From the NCBI RefSeq assembly GCF_018613875.1, contig NZ_JAGGPJ010000023.1:33441-97440 (forward strand): 64,000 nt of DNA. Direction: 5' to 3'. Below, piece after piece: positions 56,701-64,000 of the stretch (its first letter is position 1; the number at the start of each line of letters is the position of its first letter). Source of the DNA: Arthrobacter sp. ISL-28 (lineage in GTDB: Bacteria; Actinomycetota; Actinomycetes; Actinomycetales; Micrococcaceae). Made by a program: the position numbers and the translations under genes. The notes under the pieces are model-generated. The model was given only the letters and a program-made list of their open reading frames with translations. It did no database searches and was not told the DNA's origin.

Positions 56701-57756
56701 TCATGCGACTGTGGACCCTTGACGGTGGTGGCTGGCGAGTAGCTCGCGGACCATCGGGACAACCTCGCTGCCATAGAGTTCTACGGCTTTGAGGCGTGCA
56801 CTGATCGGCTGGGCCCCGGAGGTAAAGATCAGGTCAAAGCGGCCGACGCCGAGCGAGGACACAGCGCGGGCGATCCGTTTGGCGACGGTCTCCGGAGAGC
56901 CGATATACATCGAGCCCTGCTGGATCTCAGCCTCGAATTCTTGGCGACGGACGGGAGGCCAACCTCGGAGCGCGCCAATGCGGTCCCGCACCACTTTGTA
57001 GTGTGGCCAGAAAATCTCCTTGGCCTGATCGTCCGTGTCAGCAATGAAACCCGGGGAGTGCATTCCCACAGGCCAGGCGGTGGTGCCGAATTCTGCCGCC
57101 GCACTGTTGTAGAGGTCGATGAAGGGGGCGAACCGCTCGGGCTGGCCGCCGATAATGGCGAGCATGAGCGGGAAACCGTACTTCGCGGTTCGGACCACGG
57201 ACTGCGGTGAGCCTCCAACACCTACCCATGTCTTCAGCCCGCCCTCGGTCCTTGGATACACGTCGGCATCGACCAGGGGTGCACGGACGGTGCCGCTCCA
57301 CGTTACCGGCTTCTCCTCGAGGAGTTGGGCGAAGAGCTCGATCTTCTCTTCGAAGAGTACGTCGTAGTCGCTGAGGTCGTAACCGAAGAGCGGGAAGGAC
57401 TCTGTAAAGGAGCCCCTGCCGAGAATGACCTCGGCACGGCCGCTCGAGAGCGCATCCACGGTAGAGAACCGCTGGAAGACCCGCACGGGATCGTCCGAAC
57501 TCAGCACCGTTACCCCGGATCCGAGGCGGATACGGGAAGTGCGGGTAGCCATGCCAGCCAGCACCGTTTCGGGGGCGGACACCGAGTATTCAGGACGGTG
57601 ATGCTCGCCCACGGTGAAAACATCCACGCCCAGATCGTCGGCAATGACAGCCTCATCCACCAGTTGCCTGATGGCACGTGCGTGGCTGACGGGTACACCC
57701 GAGTCGTCCACAGGGACGTCACCGAAAGTGTCCAGGCCAAAGATAACGTCGCTCAT
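56701..57756 (-). CDS. LLM-class flavin-dependent oxidoreductase (luciferase-like)
   Basis: 351 residues, the normal length. F420/FMN monooxygenase fold: GLDTFGDVPVDDSGVP at the start, GVDVFTVGEHHRPEYSVSAP, RTSRIRLGSGVTVLSSDDPVRVFQRFSTVDALS, RAEVILGRGSFTESFPLFGY, and VGGSPQSVVRTAKYGFPLML. AGGAGGCGCTTC precedes the ATG. Such enzymes oxidise small organics with reduced flavin. It is divergent from a MarR gene with three operators between them and is followed by the DoxX gene, so the pair looks like a MarR-regulated stress or detoxification module. Confidence 0.9.
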   Translation of the reverse strand: MSDVIFGLDTFGDVPVDDSGVPVSHARAIRQLVDEAVIADDLGVDVFTVGEHHRPEYSVSAPETVLAGMATRTSRIRLGSGVTVLSSDDPVRVFQRFSTVDALSSGRAEVILGRGSFTESFPLFGYDLSDYDVLFEEKIELFAQLLEEKPVTWSGTVRAPLVDADVYPRTEGGLKTWVGVGGSPQSVVRTAKYGFPLMLAIIGGQPERFAPFIDLYNSAAAEFGTTAWPVGMHSPGFIADTDDQAKEIFWPHYKVVRDRIGALRGWPPVRRQEFEAEIQQGSMYIGSPETVAKRIARAVSSLGVGRFDLIFTSGAQPISARLKAVELYGSEVVPMVRELLASHHRQGSTVA

Positions 57757-57771
57757 GAAGCGCCTCCTCTA

Positions 57772-57832
57772 ATTGACATGTCAATTATATAATTGACACG
57801 TCAATCATGAGCGCATATTGTTGACAAGTCAA
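57772..57832. promoter_or_regulatory. Three MarR-type operator copies
   Basis: ATTGACATGTCAAT (57772-57785), ATTGACACGTCAAT (57792-57805) and TTGACAAGTCAA (57821-57832) are near-perfect palindromes of one motif, TTGAC-N2-GTCAA, lying between the divergent LLM and MarR genes. The first is 15 nt from the LLM start and the third 11 nt from the MarR start, so a MarR dimer could repress both genes. Confidence 0.88.
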
Positions 57833-57843
57833 GGAAAGGACTT

Positions 57844-58341
57844 ATGTCGTTGAACGAGGTCGGGAGGGGCAGGCAAAGCCCGAATCCAGTTGAGTTGGCC
57901 GTTTGGCGCGAGTATGTCGAGACGGCAGAGGCGATCCGGCAGGCTTTAGCGTCTGGACTGCAGTCGGCGTCCAACGTGTCGCCAGGTGACTATGCGGTGC
58001 TCCTGGCCCTGAGTGAGGCGGAAGAACACCGGTTGCGTTCCTCGGTGCTTGCGGAGGGAATCGGGTGGGAACGGAGCCGGCTGTCGCACCACCTTGGCCG
58101 CATGGAAAACCGGGGTCTGATCCGACGCCACCGATCGGGCAATGACAGTCGGGGTGCAGAGGTCGAGCTCACCGACGAGGGAACTCGGACGTTCCGCAGC
58201 TCATCAGCATCACACCTGCGCCTGGTCCGCAGGCTCTTCGTCGATGCCCTCTCACACGAGGACCTGCAAGCCGCCGGCAGAGTCGCAACGAACTTACGCC
58301 GCCACCTGAAGGACATCGCCTCTGAACAGGAAAGCGAATAA
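57844..58341 (+). CDS. MarR-family transcriptional regulator
   Basis: 165 residues with AAGGAAAGGACTT before the ATG. Winged-helix core: LLALSEAEEHRLRSSVLAEG, WERSRLSHHLGRMENRGLIRR and a wing HRSGNDSRGAEVELTDEG. It is divergent from the LLM gene, and the triple palindrome lies in the shared promoter, so it very probably represses both. The inducer is unknown; LLM substrates or oxidants are candidates. Confidence 0.9.
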   Translation: MSLNEVGRGRQSPNPVELAVWREYVETAEAIRQALASGLQSASNVSPGDYAVLLALSEAEEHRLRSSVLAEGIGWERSRLSHHLGRMENRGLIRRHRSGNDSRGAEVELTDEGTRTFRSSSASHLRLVRRLFVDALSHEDLQAAGRVATNLRRHLKDIASEQESE

Positions 58342-58356
58342 GTCTCCGTCGAACCG

Positions 58357-58623
58357 TCAGCCGCCCGCGAACGGTGGCAGGACATCGACGACGTCATCCG
58401 GCGACAGAACGGCCGTGCGGTCCCTCACGGAAATTTCGTTGCGGAGGAAGCTGCTTCGTGTGATGATGCGGGCAAGGGGAGGGGTGCCGGCGGGAGGGTC
58501 AGGCCGGTCAACGGCGAGTATCGCTGTGAGCAACTCATCCAGTGTTGCTCGATCCCCGAGTTCATGGCGTTCCTCATCGACGCCGGCGGCAGCATGTGCG
58601 GCGGCAAAGAACCTTACTAACAC
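58357..58623 (-). CDS. moaD: Molybdopterin synthase small subunit MoaD
   Basis: 88 residues with a ubiquitin-like fold: VRFFAAAHAAAGVDEE, then EISVRDRTAVLSPDDVVDVLPPFAGG. The C-terminal GG is the site of thiocarboxylate formation. It follows MoaA by 6 nt, forming a two-gene unit for molybdenum-cofactor synthesis. MoaD accepts sulfur and passes it to MoaE, which is not in the window. Confidence 0.9.
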   Translation of the reverse strand: MLVRFFAAAHAAAGVDEERHELGDRATLDELLTAILAVDRPDPPAGTPPLARIITRSSFLRNEISVRDRTAVLSPDDVVDVLPPFAGG

Positions 58624-58629
58624 TGTTGC

Positions 58630-59748
58630 TTAGCCTCCGATGGCGCTCATGCTGCGGTCTGGTTGGACGAAATCGTCCGCTTCCAGTCCTGTGTGGTCCA
58701 TGCCGTGGGCCTTAGGCTTGGCCCACATGGCCTCCTGCCAGCGCCGGCTGAGTTCGTCGTCGTCGGCTCCGGAGCGAAGCAGTCCCAACAGGTCGAATTC
58801 TTCGCGGGAGAACAAACAGCTCATGATCTTTCCGTCGGCCGTGATGCGCGTCCGGCGGCAGTCGGCGCAGAACGGCTCGGTGACGGAGGCGATGATCCCC
58901 ACGGTGCCCAGCACCGCGCCGACGGGCTCGCCCGTTGCGGGACTGCGGTGCTGGACCTGGAACCGTTCGGCGGGGGCGCCGCTGCGCTCCCTGGGGTCCG
59001 GGCGCAGCACGAAGTATTCGGCGAGCATTTCCCGAATCTCAGAGGCGGTAATCATCTCCCGGCGGGTCCAGCCATGGTCCGCGTCGAGGGGCATCTGTTC
59101 GATGAAGCGCAATTCGTAGCCGCGCTCAAGCGCCCACGCCAGCAACCCGGGGGATTCGGCGTCGTTGATTCCGCGCATCAGCACGGCATTGATCTTGATA
59201 GGGCCAAGTCCTGCGGCATCGGCGGCTTCGACGCCGGCCAGCACACGGTCCAGGAACGGGCGGCGGGTTAGCTTTGCGAAGGTCTCCTCGTGCAGGGAAT
59301 CCAGCGACACGTTGATGCGTGTGAGGCCGGCCTGTTTCAATTGTTTGGCTTTCCCGTCCAGCCCCACCGCATTGGTCGTCATGGAGATGGGCAGGTCCGG
59401 ATGTTGCTGGCGAAGGGACCCGATGATGTCCACCAAGTCAGCCCGCACCAGGGGTTCGCCGCCGGTCAGTCGCAGCTCCCGGACCCCCAGGCGGTCCACG
59501 CCGAGGCCGACGATGCGCACAATCTCGTCGGCGGTCATCACAGCTTGCTTCGTCAGCCATTGAAGCCCCTCGGCGGGCATGCAGTAGGTGCAGCGCAGAT
59601 TGCACTTGTCGGTAAGCGACAGGCGCATGTCGGTGGCGCGGCGTCCGAAACGATCCAGGAGTCCCGCAGGCAACCCTGGGGGGCGCCGGAGTGGTACCGG
59701 GGAGCCGACGCCAATGCGCGGCCGAGGCATGCCTAGCTGAACACTCAT
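58630..59748 (-). CDS. moaA: GTP 3',8-cyclase MoaA
   Basis: 372 residues. Radical SAM motif in MRLSLTDKCNLRCTYCMPAEG-type context (Cys49, Cys53, Cys56) and a C-terminal second cluster in FCADCRRTRI with a further Cys in KIMSCLF; it ends in GG (SMSAIGG), which activates the enzyme. MoaA and MoaC convert GTP into cyclic pyranopterin phosphate. Molybdoenzymes in the window that could use the cofactor include the sulfite-oxidase-like protein at 26196. Start at the ATG at 59748. Confidence 0.96.
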   Translation of the reverse strand: MSVQLGMPRPRIGVGSPVPLRRPPGLPAGLLDRFGRRATDMRLSLTDKCNLRCTYCMPAEGLQWLTKQAVMTADEIVRIVGLGVDRLGVRELRLTGGEPLVRADLVDIIGSLRQQHPDLPISMTTNAVGLDGKAKQLKQAGLTRINVSLDSLHEETFAKLTRRPFLDRVLAGVEAADAAGLGPIKINAVLMRGINDAESPGLLAWALERGYELRFIEQMPLDADHGWTRREMITASEIREMLAEYFVLRPDPRERSGAPAERFQVQHRSPATGEPVGAVLGTVGIIASVTEPFCADCRRTRITADGKIMSCLFSREEFDLLGLLRSGADDDELSRRWQEAMWAKPKAHGMDHTGLEADDFVQPDRSMSAIGG

Positions 59749-59783
59749 TCTTCAGGGTTCCAGTGAGTAGGAATGATCAGGGG

Positions 59784-59984
59784 CTAATTCTTTAGACCAG
59801 CGGGCTGGGTATCGACGTAGGATCCCGGGCGGTTAACTGTGCGGCCGTTGTGTTGGCAGCCGCACTTGGCCTCGATTTCTAGCCGGACTGTAACGGGCTC
59901 GCCGGTCTCAAGACTGACTGTGACTGAGCCACTGCCGTCGTCTGAGATGCGAAGGGCCTTCTCTTGTTGCTGGGGATCGTACAT
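59784..59984 (-). CDS. Small protein of unknown function with a CGC motif
   Basis: 66 residues from an ATG at 59984 (GATAGGAACTAA upstream). It reads MYDPQQQEKALRISDDGSGS, then VTVSLETGEPVTVRLEIEAK, CGCQHNGRTVNR and a short tail. The middle is beta-rich, and the Cys-Gly-Cys pair followed by a Gln/His could bind metal or be a modification site. It lies between the BCCT transporter and moaA, on their strand. No family is recognised. Confidence 0.55.
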   Translation of the reverse strand: MYDPQQQEKALRISDDGSGSVTVSLETGEPVTVRLEIEAKCGCQHNGRTVNRPGSYVDTQPAGLKN

Positions 59985-60018
59985 TTAGTTCCTATCGTAT
60001 GAACTGCCATGGTGAAAA

Positions 60019-60069
60019 GAGGCCGAAGATCCTGGTTCTATTGCGGAATCAGTCAGAATCTTCGGCCTC
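60019..60069 (-). terminator. Terminator of the BCCT gene
   Basis: GAGGCCGAAGAT (60019-60030) pairs with ATCTTCGGCCTC (60058-60069). On the reverse strand the stem is followed by TTTTCACC, so it terminates transcripts from the BCCT transporter gene. Confidence 0.82.
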
Positions 60070-60090
60070 CTTATCTAGGTGGTTTTTGTT

Positions 60091-62031
60091 CTAGGTGATT
60101 TTGTCGTTCCCCGGGCAGGGGTCACCGTCAGAACAGCGTTCGTCGCATTCGTGCTTGGTCACGAGTTCGAACTGAACACCGCCGTGTTGCTCCACGCCGG
60201 TACGGATCGCACGTTCCATCACGTTCGTGGCCAGGCGCCGTCGCAGGGCCAGAGGATCGCGGCGCAGGTCCTTGGCAAGGGCAAAGCAGAGCAAGAGCAT
60301 GACGATGACGAAGGGTAGCGCTGCGACGATGGTGATTCGTTGGAGGCCGGCCAAGGCTTCGGAAGGTTTGTCGCCGCCGGCCAGCAGCATGACTGCCGCC
60401 ACGGCGCCCGTGAGGGTGCCCCAGAAGATGACTACTCCGCGGCGGGGGTATTCGGCGCCGTTGGAGCTGAGCGATCCCATCACGATGGAGGCAGCGTCGG
60501 CGCCAGTGATGAAGAAGATCGCGACCAGGATCATGGCCAGGACGATGACGGCTGCGGTCAGCCATTCCGGCATGTTCAGGTTCTTGACCAGGTCGAAGAG
60601 GGCGCCGTCGAAGTTGACGGACGGTGTCCCGTTGACCATGGTGACCAGACCCGGGGTGTTCGCCTTGTCGGCTTCCTGCTGGACATGAAAGGCGGCTCCG
60701 CCGAAGATACCGAACCAGATCACGCTGACGACACTGGGGACCAGCAGCACGCCGGTGACGAACTGGCGGATGGTGCGGCCGCGGCTGATGCGGGCGATGA
60801 ACAGGCCTACGAACGGTGTCCAGGAGAGCCACCAGGCCCAGTAGAAGATGGTCCAGCTGGTCATCCAGCTGCGCAGGGCCTCGTCGCCGACCGCTTCGGT
60901 CCGGGACGACATCTCGGCCAGGTCGCGGGCGTAGTCGCCGACCGCGGACGGGATCAGGTTAAGGATGAACAGGGTGGGGCCGGCGACGAAGACGATGAGG
61001 GCCAGAACGACGGCCAGGACCATGTTGATGTTGGATAGGTACTGGATGCCGCGGCTGATGCCGGAGACTGCCGAAGCCACGAAGCAGGCCGTTAGAATGG
61101 CGACGATTACCACGAGGACGGGGGTGCCGATCTCGCTGAACCAGCCGTTGGAGGTCATGCCGCTGCCGATCTGGAGGGCGCCCAGGCCCAGGGAGGCGGC
61201 GGTGCCGAAGAGGGTAGCGAAGATGGCAAGGATGTTGATGAACTTCCCGACCGGCCCTTCGACCATCCTGATGCCGAAGATCGACGTGAACGCGACGGAG
61301 ATCAGCTGCCGGCGGCCGAGGCGGTAGGTGCCGTAGGCCATGGCGATGCCCACGACTGCGTACATTGCCCAGGGGTGCAGGGTCCAGTGGAAGATCGAGG
61401 TGGCCATGGCGGTCTGGATGGCTGCGGGCGTGCGGCCGTCCACGGTGCCGGGCGGGGGAGAGATGTAGTGGTAGAGCGGTTCGGCCACACCGTAGAACAT
61501 GAGCCCGATGCCCATGCCCGCGGCGAACATCATGGAGACCCAGGAAACGGTACGGAATTCGGGCTTCTCGCCGTCCTTGCCCAGCGGGATATTGCCAAAC
61601 TTACCCAAGGCCAGCCAGAGGACGAAGATCACAAAGAGCGAGGCGGTGACCATAAAGAGCCACCCGGTGTACTCCATGACCCAATTCAGGACGGTTGTGG
61701 AGGTGTCGGCGAGGCTGTCCCTTCCGAGGAATCCCCAGAGAACAAAGGCAATGGCGATGACACCCGTGATTCCGAAGGTGACCTTGTCTAGATCGAGCTT
61801 TCGGTTTCGCCTTTCCATAACGGCGTGCTCCGCTTTTGTTTGACGCAGCTCCTGAAGGATCTCTTCATATTCTTCCGCATCCGACAAGGTGCCGGTAGTT
61901 CCGTCCTCTGGAATGAGGACGGCCGCTTCGAGCGCATCCTCTGAATCCAGTTCTTCCAATGTCGGGTTCTCCATATCGCCTTCGCTTACGGGAGGTTTTC
62001 TGGGGGGTTTGATGTCACTGTTTATAGCCAT
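60091..62031 (-). CDS. BCCT-family betaine/carnitine/choline transporter
   Basis: 646 residues with 12 membrane helices. A hydrophilic N-terminal region of about 85 residues precedes VTFGITGVIAIAFVLWGFLG. The family signatures are strong: AAGMGIGLMFYGVAEPLYHY and SWTIFYWAWWLSWTPFVGLFIARISRGRTI, with the Trp-rich box that binds trimethylammonium groups. The C-terminus has an acidic/Cys-rich tail (KHECDERCSDGDPCPGN) that is unusual. Substrates are quaternary amines. Adjacent Rieske components suggest it feeds them. Confidence 0.93.
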   Translation of the reverse strand: MAINSDIKPPRKPPVSEGDMENPTLEELDSEDALEAAVLIPEDGTTGTLSDAEEYEEILQELRQTKAEHAVMERRNRKLDLDKVTFGITGVIAIAFVLWGFLGRDSLADTSTTVLNWVMEYTGWLFMVTASLFVIFVLWLALGKFGNIPLGKDGEKPEFRTVSWVSMMFAAGMGIGLMFYGVAEPLYHYISPPPGTVDGRTPAAIQTAMATSIFHWTLHPWAMYAVVGIAMAYGTYRLGRRQLISVAFTSIFGIRMVEGPVGKFINILAIFATLFGTAASLGLGALQIGSGMTSNGWFSEIGTPVLVVIVAILTACFVASAVSGISRGIQYLSNINMVLAVVLALIVFVAGPTLFILNLIPSAVGDYARDLAEMSSRTEAVGDEALRSWMTSWTIFYWAWWLSWTPFVGLFIARISRGRTIRQFVTGVLLVPSVVSVIWFGIFGGAAFHVQQEADKANTPGLVTMVNGTPSVNFDGALFDLVKNLNMPEWLTAAVIVLAMILVAIFFITGADAASIVMGSLSSNGAEYPRRGVVIFWGTLTGAVAAVMLLAGGDKPSEALAGLQRITIVAALPFVIVMLLLCFALAKDLRRDPLALRRRLATNVMERAIRTGVEQHGGVQFELVTKHECDERCSDGDPCPGNDKIT

Positions 62032-62071
62032 GATTGCGTCCTTTGCTTGGGAGTCATGGGCTGCTTGTTTT

Positions 62072-62422
62072 TTAGACGTGGCCGTGGGGTGTCAGGCCGG
62101 GAGGAAGGTTGGGGGCTTCCTCGGATTCGATGATCATGATGTCGCCGTCGACGACTTTGACCTCATGAGTTCGGACGGGCAGTTTGGCCGGCGGTGCGTC
62201 GATTTTTCCTGTGCGCAGGTTGAACCGGGAGGCGTGCAGCGGGCACTCGACCCAGCAATCCTCCACATAACCGTCTGTCAGGGAGGCATCCTGATGTGTG
62301 CAGGTGTCATCGATGGCGAAGAGTTCGCCGTCTTCCGTGTGGAAAACGGCAATCGGCGGCGCCGTATCGAGCCGGAGAGCCTCCCCTGGCGCGAGTTCAC
62401 TGAGCGGGCAGGCCTTGTGCAT
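62072..62422 (-). CDS. Rieske-type ferredoxin
   Basis: 116 residues from an ATG at 62422 (GAGGTG upstream); an alternative start at 62452 would add 10 residues without a ribosome site. The Rieske motif is complete: Cys41-Thr-His43 and Cys60-Pro-Leu-His63 hold a 2Fe-2S cluster (CTHQDASL and CPLHASRF). It would shuttle electrons from the FAD reductase (62660) to a Rieske oxygenase. It is divergent from the reductase and lies next to the BCCT gene, in the same direction. Confidence 0.92.
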   Translation of the reverse strand: MHKACPLSELAPGEALRLDTAPPIAVFHTEDGELFAIDDTCTHQDASLTDGYVEDCWVECPLHASRFNLRTGKIDAPPAKLPVRTHEVKVVDGDIMIIESEEAPNLPPGLTPHGHV

Positions 62423-62659
62423 GGTGCACCTCTTTTCCTTCAGGGATGTCATTAGCGAACGCCGGGTGCCCTACCCCACTTGGCTGTTCCGCTACAAACA
62501 ACAGATTTCGCGTTATGCAACAGAGTGCGCCAGCTCACACCCTAATGTCAAGGGTTTTCTTGCTGCCCGCAATCTCTTGACAATGCCCGTGGCCTGCGTC
62601 ACGCTGTTGCATATTGCGATCATTGTTGCGTATCAAGCGATTTTAGAAAGAAGTGTTTT

Positions 62660-63859
62660 ATGGACACGCTTGCGATCGTGGGAGCCTCCCTGGCCGGCCT
62701 GTCGGCCGCCCGGGCTGCCCGCGCTCAAGGCTTCACAGGACGGATGGTCATCATCGGCGATGAGCATCACCGCCCTTATGACAGACCTCCATTGTCCAAG
62801 GATTTTCTCCTGGGTACCATTACGGCCGAGGACCTCTTCCTCGAAACTGAAGATGATGCACTGCACGCGGAGTGGCTCCTGGGCAGTGGGGCAGCCGGAC
62901 TGGACGCTGCCACGCGCACGATCAGGCTGCACAACGGACAGTCTGTGGCCGCGGACGGGATTGTCATAGCGACTGGAGCACGTGCCCGCCAGCTGCCCCC
63001 GCTTGCTGGTCTTGACAACGTCTTCAGTCTTCGGTCTATCGCAGACGCGCAGAGCCTCGCCCCGCGCTTGGTTCCGAATGCCCGGCTCGTCGTGGTCGGT
63101 GCCGGCTTCATCGGCGCCGAGGTTGCCTCCGCGGCTTCGTCGCGGGGCATGGAAGTCACGATGATCAACAACACCCCCGTCCCATTCACTGCGCAGCTGG
63201 GTGAGGACATGGGGGCTGTCGTGGCCAACCTTCACACGAACAACGGAGTAAAGGTGATCTCCGATGCCGTCATCGAAGAGTTCCGCAGTTCAGGAGGCCG
63301 CCTCACCGGAATCCGCTTGGCTGATGGCCAGGAACTGGCCACGGACGTTGTGGTAGTCGGCATCGGAGCCGAGCCCAACATTGAATGGCTTGCCGGATCC
63401 GGTGTCGAGCTGGGAGCTGGCGTCCTATGCGATCCGATGGGCCGGACAAACGTTCCCGGCATCGTCGCAGTCGGCGACTGCGCGGCCTGGTTTGACGATT
63501 CAACGGGAACACACCATCGCGTCGAGCACTGGACCGGGGCCCTGGAGCGCGCTGCCCTCGCTGTCCAGGCACTGCTGGAGGAAGATGCCCCGCAGCAGCC
63601 GCTCAAGCCCCATTACTTCTGGTCGGACCAGCACGGCGTCAAGATCCAGTTCGCGGGGCACTCCGCCGGTTACGACAGGTTGGATATTGAGGCAGGGGAT
63701 CCGGAAGAGCACAGCTTCCTTGCCGTCTACTACCGCGACGACGTCCCGGTGGCGGTTCTCGGCATGAACCAGCCCCGGCTATTCACCAAGTGGCGCCGTA
63801 GCCTCGGGAAGCCAGTGCACAAACCAGTCACCTCCGGGCTGGTCGCCGCAACCCCCTAG
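62660..63859 (+). CDS. FAD-dependent ferredoxin reductase (BphA4-like)
   Basis: 399 residues from an ATG at 62660. FAD motif IVGASLAGLSAARAA, VIATGARARQLPPL, NAD motif VVVGAGFIGAEVASAASSRG, DVVVVGIGAEPNIEW and VGDCAAWFDD. The C-terminal domain (KIQFAGHSAGYDRLDIEAGDPEE) is that of oxygenase-coupled reductases. It transfers electrons from NADH to a 2Fe-2S carrier such as the Rieske ferredoxin encoded divergently. Directly downstream begins a Rieske oxygenase gene. Confidence 0.92.
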   Translation: MDTLAIVGASLAGLSAARAARAQGFTGRMVIIGDEHHRPYDRPPLSKDFLLGTITAEDLFLETEDDALHAEWLLGSGAAGLDAATRTIRLHNGQSVAADGIVIATGARARQLPPLAGLDNVFSLRSIADAQSLAPRLVPNARLVVVGAGFIGAEVASAASSRGMEVTMINNTPVPFTAQLGEDMGAVVANLHTNNGVKVISDAVIEEFRSSGGRLTGIRLADGQELATDVVVVGIGAEPNIEWLAGSGVELGAGVLCDPMGRTNVPGIVAVGDCAAWFDDSTGTHHRVEHWTGALERAALAVQALLEEDAPQQPLKPHYFWSDQHGVKIQFAGHSAGYDRLDIEAGDPEEHSFLAVYYRDDVPVAVLGMNQPRLFTKWRRSLGKPVHKPVTSGLVAATP

Positions 63860-63942
63860 TGGTCGCAAGTCGACCACCGGCATTTCAACAAACTTTTTCA
63901 AGATTGCATACCAACTTCCTGAAGCTGTTCTGAGGAGGAACA

Positions 63943-64000
63943 TTGACTACTGAGGTAACAACCCCGAGTCTGATCCCTACTTTGCCTGGTTCCACCTATG
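63943..64000 (+). CDS. Rieske oxygenase alpha subunit, N-terminal fragment (runs out of window)
   Basis: AGGAGG (63933-63938) lies 4 nt before a TTG at 63943 that opens a frame running to the window end: LTTEVTTPSLIPTLPGSTY. The PTLPGSTY element matches the start of Rieske oxygenase alpha subunits of the glycine-betaine/carnitine demethylase type. The identification rests on about 19 residues and on the adjacent Rieske ferredoxin, reductase and BCCT transporter. Confidence 0.55.
   Translation, partial: MTTEVTTPSLIPTLPGSTY

Overview
The window is high-GC DNA with actinobacterial gene content: an Lsr2 nucleoid protein, a ClpC unfoldase, a PaaX-type regulator, many GTG starts, strong AGGAGG ribosome sites and ATGA/GTGA coupling. 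Gene families and order resemble soil Micrococcaceae of the Arthrobacter/Pseudarthrobacter kind. This is inferred from gene content; no rRNA or marker-gene comparison was possible.

Region 1 (1-8.7 kb) is an aromatic-acid island. It holds a partial PaaX regulator, a 46-residue peptide gene with a double-glycine-like leader, a hotdog thioesterase, a RidA-like protein, and an operon for a fumarylacetoacetate-hydrolase-family enzyme, a small cupin, a TesB thioesterase, a 2-aminobenzoate-CoA ligase type enzyme and a monooxygenase/Old-Yellow-Enzyme fusion of the 2-aminobenzoyl-CoA type. The same 15-bp operator-like sequence lies in both divergent promoter regions. Region 2 (8.8-15.4 kb) has a two-gene exopolysaccharide module (Pro-rich membrane anchor plus polysaccharide deacetylase/glycosyltransferase) and a damaged sulfonate-type ABC transporter with a frameshifted flavin reductase. 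Region 3 (15.7-21.7 kb) is a GABA-type utilisation cluster: permease, semialdehyde dehydrogenase, aminotransferase and LysR regulator.

Region 4 (21.8-31.8 kb) contains a TetR-controlled alpha/beta hydrolase and quinone-oxidoreductase pair, a sulfite-oxidase-like/ferredoxin-reductase/zinc-ribbon operon, and a tightly overlapping MFS exporter - rifampin-phosphotransferase-like enzyme - TetR operon behind a perfect palindrome. Region 5 (31.9-46.4 kb) carries five dihydrofolate-reductase/RibD-C family genes (one internally deleted) around catalase-peroxidase KatG, ClpC, an MFS transporter, a broken homocysteine S-methyltransferase and a glycogen-debranching-like enzyme. Region 6 (46.4-54.5 kb) has an insertion sequence with 58-bp imperfect inverted repeats, ArfB, Lsr2, a pterin-dehydratase/VOC fusion and a field of gene remnants (PhnC/PhnD-like, CHAD, helicase-associated domain). 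Region 7 (54.7-64 kb) has a degenerate EAL protein, a MarR-controlled LLM oxidoreductase/DoxX pair with three operator copies, moaA-moaD, and a three-component Rieske oxygenase system with a BCCT transporter, probably for a betaine-type substrate.

Many accessory genes are broken by single-base indels, several in homopolymer runs, while the longest genes are intact. Either the accessory genes are decaying or the assembly carries residual indel errors. The strongest leads are the double-glycine peptide, the mixed CoA/ring-cleavage aromatic pathway and the exporter/phosphotransferase operon.
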